NCBI GenBank assembly: GCA_038496445.1
Contig: JALMLS010000510.1
Location: 103,560-167,559 of the forward strand
Direction of reading: 5' to 3'
Origin: Trichosphaerium sp. ATCC 40318
Lineage: Eukaryota; Discosea; Flabellinia; Trichosidae
Length of the DNA stretch: 64,000 nucleotides
Shown: positions 59,430-64,000 of the stretch, in pieces
Position numbering within the stretch: position 1 is the stretch's first letter
How the letters are laid out: every line of letters begins with the position of its first letter
Notes under the pieces: generated by a model
What the model was told of the DNA's origin: nothing
Seen by the model: the letters and a program-made list of their open reading frames with translations, nothing else
Databases searched by the model: none
Made by a program: the position numbers and the translations under genes

Positions 59430-62400
59430 ATGAGTGAAGAACAGGAGCGTTTAGACGGATCACCTCGCAAATTGGTTGCTGCGGTGGCAGTAGCAGGTAC
59501 GCGCACTTTGGGTAATTAAAAGAGGGTTGTTGTGACAAAATTAGAGTTCGACATTAATGAAGGCAATACAATATCTAGCAGCTACCCTGACAACGTACGT
59601 AATGTTCCTATACCGTTAACACAGTATCTTACAGCCTTTTTGACGGTATTTGCTGTAGTTCGACTTCCTTGGTTACTCCATTAATTATATAGCCGATCTT
59701 TGTCTTCCAGATAGGGTACAGTGTTTCCTCTACGCGCAACCAAGTTGATTTTCCATTATTTTGTGTTTTCGCTGTGTCAGGCCATTTATTCGCGGATCAA
59801 TGGTAGTGAAACGCTGACGGGTTGTACTGTTAGGGCCACTTACTGAAAGAAGATGGAACAATGCTATTCTTGCCGCCCCAAAACAATCCACAAGGCAAAC
59901 CAGCGCTGTATGGTATAGCGCTCTTTAGAAACAAATCGGACGCAACAGTGAAGCGTGGTGCTATCCAAAAGAGTCTTGGTATGCATCAGTCAAAGTGTCA
60001 TTGTGCACACTCATTTTTATTTTCATAGTTATATTTGGACGCGAACCCTATTTTGATGTGTTTGGCCCTATTGGTCGCGAGGCTGTAAAACAATACATTG
60101 TACGCATATGATGTGTTTGTCATTTAACCATTATTGGTGTTGACACGTGCCCAGGACAATCCTGATCCCAATATCCTGCAAGAGGTCTACGATAGCCTCA
60201 ACTCAGGCTGGATATCCGGCAAAACTACCGTCACATTTCGAGAGCAGCAATTCAAAGTGGATGTACCAACATTGGAGGTGAATGTATACCCCGGCGCGTC
60301 ATTAGTTAGTATTATTACACAATTCGGTCCTGATACAATGCACCTGTGGTATTCAGTGTTATTGGGTTACAGGTAATTTTATTTCGTCAGTACTTTTGTA
60401 AGAAAGGAATTCTAATTGTTGTCTTAAAGAATCCTTTTCGTTGGTGCACCTGCGGCTGCAATATGTGCGATGGCGATAGCTTGTCCGTTATTTGTGCATC
60501 CTCTGCAAGGTACTGTCCAAGCATTGCACTCGAGTAATAGTTAACTGTTGTTGTTGCAATAGGTGTTGGAGACAAAATTAGACCGTATGTTGCATTGACA
60601 AGCGCTGAGATCATGCTTATACCAGGAACAATCTCGTCCACCACAAACTTACTTTTCGAATCAAAACCACAGTGGTACGACACTTGTGCATCATTCAATA
60701 CAGGTATTATTGTAAAGGGAGAAAAGACATTAAGCAGTCAAGCCAAAAAGTTCATTACGAACATCATAAAGTGCCTGGAAGAGAGAGATTGGAAAACATC
60801 CGATAAAAAGGAGGAATGGTGCGTATCTCTCGCTTGCATTTTGGTTTGGTATCTATTTTGTTGGTTAACATGTTGTTTCTATTGGTGCAGGGTGAGACAA
60901 CAGTTTGTTACGTATACGCGTAGATTTTTGTCCGGCGTGGAATCACTAGAATTTGATGACATGTTGCACAAGCAATTGGCCACCGTATTTAGAGGAGGGC
61001 CTCTATACGCCAAGTACGTATCCTTATACAACCGCGCTCTTTGTGTAATTGTGTGCTCATGTTCGCCTCAAAAGATGGCAAGAGAGAAGAGGCAAGCAAC
61101 AGACTGCTCCAGATCAAGCAAAGGCCACTAAAGCGCTAGGCATGCTTGGCACCCTATCACAGAACCCTGAAATGAAATTAAGTAAAATGCAGGTACTCAC
61201 CTGTATGTTGGATATACAGCGTGCCTTGAAAGATTTAGAAACGGCTGATGAGGTACGATACCCACACGCACACTCGACGCTTTTTTCCCTTCTAACTTAT
61301 TTTCTAGCTTGTAGAGCAGGGCGTTGTGGTTACCATTTGTCACATGCTGGGAAACCAAGGCTCAGGTGTGCGCAAGTATTCTTGCGAGATACTAGGCCAG
61401 TTGGTAGATAGCACAAACGGCATGTTTCATATTATTGCTGGTAGTGTTGTACCACAAGTCAGCAAGCTCCTAGACGTACGTTTGAACTCGTATTCTCTTT
61501 GGGTTTTTTATCGACTAGAGCCATGCTTTTCCTAACAGGTGTGGTTATAGGACCACATGCCCAACGTGAGACAGGCAGCTGCGCAAACTTTGACAAAATT
61601 TGCAACGTCGTATTGTGGATTTTATGCGATGCGTGAAAACAACTTGCAAAACACATTGACAGATATATTATTGTCTGAGTCTGGTTTGAATCTGAAGCGC
61701 CATGCTGCTTCAGCCTTATTGGAGGTACGAACCCGCCTTTTTGATATAGTGTGCCTTTTGTTGTAGATAGATACTCAACCATGAGCTTTAGATGGTATCT
61801 ATGGGACAGTGCGCAGTTCAGAGGCTAGATGAGCTGCGTGGGTTTGTAAAGCGGAGTACTCTCGATTACGATTTCGAGGGGAATTTGTACATGATATTTG
61901 ATGCCATAGGCGATCCTTTGAATTGTCTTCCTGTCAGTGAGGCTACATCGAAACTACTTGGCGTGCGTAATTCTTGCAATTATTGGCAATTACATTGACG
62001 CTGGCGCAATAGGCCCTGCGCAAAAGTGACGGATCGCGAAATGAAGTCGCAGACAGCTTACTAGGATGTACGCTTCCGTATTGTTGTTTTTTTTTGATTT
62101 GCAAATCTGACCTTTGTTGCACTAGCCATGAAGACAGACAATCGAATAGTATTAGAGGTCGTTGGTGGCGGAGGTGTTCAGACCTTGTTGGCTAGTATTC
62201 AAGAAGCTGGGCCAGAAGATGCGCTCAGTCGCACTTGCTTTCAAGTACAACCATTTCTTTACATTGTTGTCAATTTGTTTACTGTGTATTGTAGGCTATT
62301 GCATTGATTGCTGATGTTTGTATTGGGAGAAAGAGTTTATTAGGCAACAAGGTAATTGAAAAGACGCTAGCTAGAATAGAGGAAGCTAGCGCACGGCCGT

Positions 62401-63043
62401 TATTCTTGTACGTTGTTATTGGTACTGGTTTTTCTGAAATTTGTTTTTCAGGTATTACATTGTACGCTTCCTCCACATATGTGCACAACATCAAGAAACT
62501 GCCCAGTGCTTTGCTGACTTGAACGGTGTTTCTTACCTGGTACCAGTAATCAAACGATATTATAGACAAGAAATTGTCAATACAGTATGTGTGCCATGTC
62601 TTGGCACAATCAAAGAAATACTCACCAGTGATTCCTGCTTATATCCGCCCAAAACACACATTACTGTTGTGTTGGAACCTTTAAAGGGTTTACATGACTG
62701 GATACAAGAGGATATAAACAGTAGATGTCCTAATCAGGTACCGTTGGTGTCTTCCAATATACCTTTGTCTGACTGTGTGTACAATAGGAAATATGGGACT
62801 TATTGGACAGTGTAGTCACACTGTGCTATGACAATACTAAAGCCACTACAGAGGTATGTAAAAACGGTATGGTTCGTTAGTGCTAATTTCAATTGAAAGA
62901 CTGCAGACTTGCTTGCCAAACTGCAAACAACGTCACCTGTTGTTGCACCCAAAACAAACAAACAGAACAAGCAAACATTTACAGACATCAACAACATTGT
63001 AAATGATTTGTTGAATGACGCAGAGGGAGTAACAGACATATAA
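59430..63043 (+). CDS. DENN-domain (AVL9/DENND6-like) protein fused to armadillo-type repeats
   Basis: About 16 exons. The N-terminal part resembles a DENN module (Rab exchange or trafficking): LVAAVAVAEFDINEGN, IADLCLPD, GTMLFLPPQNNPQGKPALYG, ALFRNKSDATVKRGAIQKSL, VIFGREPYFDVFG, and PYVALTSAEIMLIPGTISST, TNLLFESKPQWYDTC. The exon ending GGPLYAK joins in frame (GTACGT donor) to WQERRGKQQTAPDQAKATKA. From there the protein is all-helical with armadillo-like units: LVEQGVVVTICHMLGNQGSG, VRKYSCEILGQLVDST, DHMPNVRQAAAQTLTKFATS, LNLKRHAASALLE, and on to ETADLLAKLQ and ending LNDAEGVTDI. Start chosen at 59430 (MSEEQERLDGSPRK). The DENN subtype is tentative and the fusion depends on one intron join. 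Confidence 0.7.
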
Positions 63044-63120
63044 CATTGTAAATCATATAAATACGTTGTATATTGTAGTTTATTGGTACCCCAATATTCA
63101 AAATGTTACATATATCAATT

Positions 63121-63193
63121 GGGCGAGTGGTGTAATTGGTATCACACGCCCTTAGCATGGGCGAGGTACCGGGATCGAAGCCCGGCTTGTCCA
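63121..63193 (+). tRNA. tRNA-Ala (anticodon AGC)
   Basis: Full cloverleaf. Acceptor GGGCGAG pairs with CTTGTCC (two G-U pairs), D arm in GTGGTGTAATTGGTATCAC, anticodon stem CGCCC/GGGCG with loop TTAGCAT (anticodon AGC), T arm CCGGG-ATCGAAG-CCCGG, discriminator A. A-box (TGGTGTAATTGG) and B-box (GGGATCGAAGCC) promoters are internal. No intron and no encoded CCA, as usual for eukaryotes. A T5 tract follows at 63200. Confidence 0.95.
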
Positions 63194-63199
63194 ACCATC

Positions 63200-63204
63200 T
63201 TTTT
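63200..63204 (+). terminator. RNA polymerase III terminator of tRNA-Ala
   Basis: Run of five T residues seven bases after the tRNA discriminator base, the standard Pol III stop signal. Confidence 0.75.
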
Positions 63205-63710
63205 ACATTTTGTTTTTATATTTTAATGGTTTTGATTAAGTCTACCAACAATGTTGTAATCGTTGTTCAGGTCTGAACATATGCATAGACACAATTTTGT
63301 ACTTTTATCAGTGAAGAATAGATTGGCATTGTTCTATGGTTGTCATCAGTCATTGGCCAATGTGGTCAAAGTGTATGTGTTGCTTAGTAAAAAAATGGTG
63401 AGTGGTATCCAAAGTGTAGCTATGGTGGTTATGGCATGCCTTAAAATTGATATCTTCAAGCTTGACCAATTTTAAAAGTTGCTGGGTTGTTTCTATCAAT
63501 ATTGAAATTGAGATTTTGACCTGTACTAACTCCATATGGAACCTGTACTTATGTGACCCATATACTTAACTTGTATGGGTTTCATACTATTGATTTATAC
63601 TTTAACCATACAGGTTACATACAGGTAAAGTACAAATTGTAATTATTGGATACACAACATACCTTTTTTTCTCATATAATGTACAGTGGTGGAATCAAAC
63701 AAAATACGCG

Positions 63711-63769
63711 TGCCTAAAACGTGCCATTTGCGTGGAAAATAAACATGCCCAAAACGTGCCATTTGCGTG
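63711..63769 (+). repeat. 24-nt direct repeat, two copies
   Basis: Both copies contain tgcc-aaaacgtgccatttgcgtg with one mismatch (t/c at the fifth base), starts 35 nt apart. Function unknown. Confidence 0.8.
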
Positions 63770-64000
63770 TTGTATCCATGACCTGTCCTTAATAGAAATT
63801 TGGTCAAAAATTCAAAAATAAAAAATTGACAAACTCAAAACTCAACCATCTCACCCCAAAGCTGATCACTAACAATAAAACATGTATCTACAAGTAAACA
63901 GTAGTTATGTTTGTATCGGCATGGCTTTAAAAGTAGGCAAAAAATGTAAAAATACCCAAAAACCAACAATTTCTTGATTTTTCTATTTTTTGTGAATAAC

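Larger units (their letters stand above)
63194..64000. other. Non-coding right end with short repeats
   Basis: No gene recognised in about 800 nt. It holds a small inverted repeat (63556-63562 ACCCATA with 63574-63580 TATGGGT) and a 24-nt direct repeat (63711-63734 and 63746-63769). Confidence 0.5.

Noticed and set aside
63193-63197. ACCA just after the tRNA, looking like an encoded CCA end
   Set aside because: The acceptor stem closes at 63192 with A63193 as discriminator; the next base is A, so CCA is not in the right register.
1-64000. CRISPR arrays, prokaryotic operons, viral or transposase genes
   Set aside because: Searched for by eye and none found; the only arrays are coding LRR and MORN repeats.

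Overview
This is a gene-dense stretch of nuclear DNA from a unicellular eukaryote. The evidence is short spliceosomal introns in almost every gene (about 40-170 nt, GT...AG, CTAAC-like branch points, T-rich 3' ends), eukaryote-only families (p24 cargo receptor, Integrator subunit 11, GON4L-like factor, PHO80-type cyclin, PAK-like and MAP3K-like kinases) and a eukaryotic tRNA-Ala(AGC). The sequence is AT-rich and uses the standard genetic code, with all three stop codons in use. The gene mix (leishmanolysin-like and M12B-like metalloproteases, a MORN-variant F-box protein, an FBXL-type LRR array, a CLU/RCC1 giant) suggests a protist rather than an animal, plant or dikaryotic fungus. I cannot place the lineage from sequence alone. 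I see no virus, transposon ORF or CRISPR array.

Layout. 1-7.9 kb, minus strand: CH-domain coiled-coil protein (cut by the window edge), membrane metalloprotease, F-box/MORN-variant repeat protein. 8.3-13.4 kb, plus: Ras-like GTPase, membrane histidine-acid-phosphatase homologue, MCP1-like membrane protein. 13.4-26 kb: sodium/solute symporter (-), FBXL-type LRR array (+), leishmanolysin-like protease (-), eEF1A-like factor (-), GH16 glucanase (-), with decayed LRR and repeat remnants around the eEF1A-like gene. 26.9-38.5 kb: coiled-coil cyclin (+), a giant RCC1/CLU-like gene (-), p24 receptor (-), small MORN protein (-). 39-43.9 kb: a PB1-MAP3K-F-box-WD40 fusion (+). 44.2-50.4 kb: GON4L-like factor and INTS11 (-). 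50.7-52.9 kb: tandem-module protein with a C-terminal PD-(D/E)XK-like nuclease (+). 53-59 kb: an acidic protein, mitochondrial PDH E1-beta, a coiled-coil protein and a PAK-like kinase (all -). 59.4-63 kb: DENN-armadillo protein (+), then tRNA-Ala.

There is no operon logic. Several genes could share a signalling or cell-surface theme: Ras, MAP3K, PAK-like kinase and two F-box adaptors; and two metzincins, GH16, phosphatase-like ectoprotein, symporter and p24. The strongest candidate for something undescribed is the kinase fused to its own F-box/WD40 adaptor. Next are the modular nuclease, the doubly substituted Ras, and two genome-level signals: excess CACGTG palindromes and a GTAC-rich 5' splice-site consensus. 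Exon joins were deduced by eye from frame, splice sites and family conservation, so exact protein ends are provisional.
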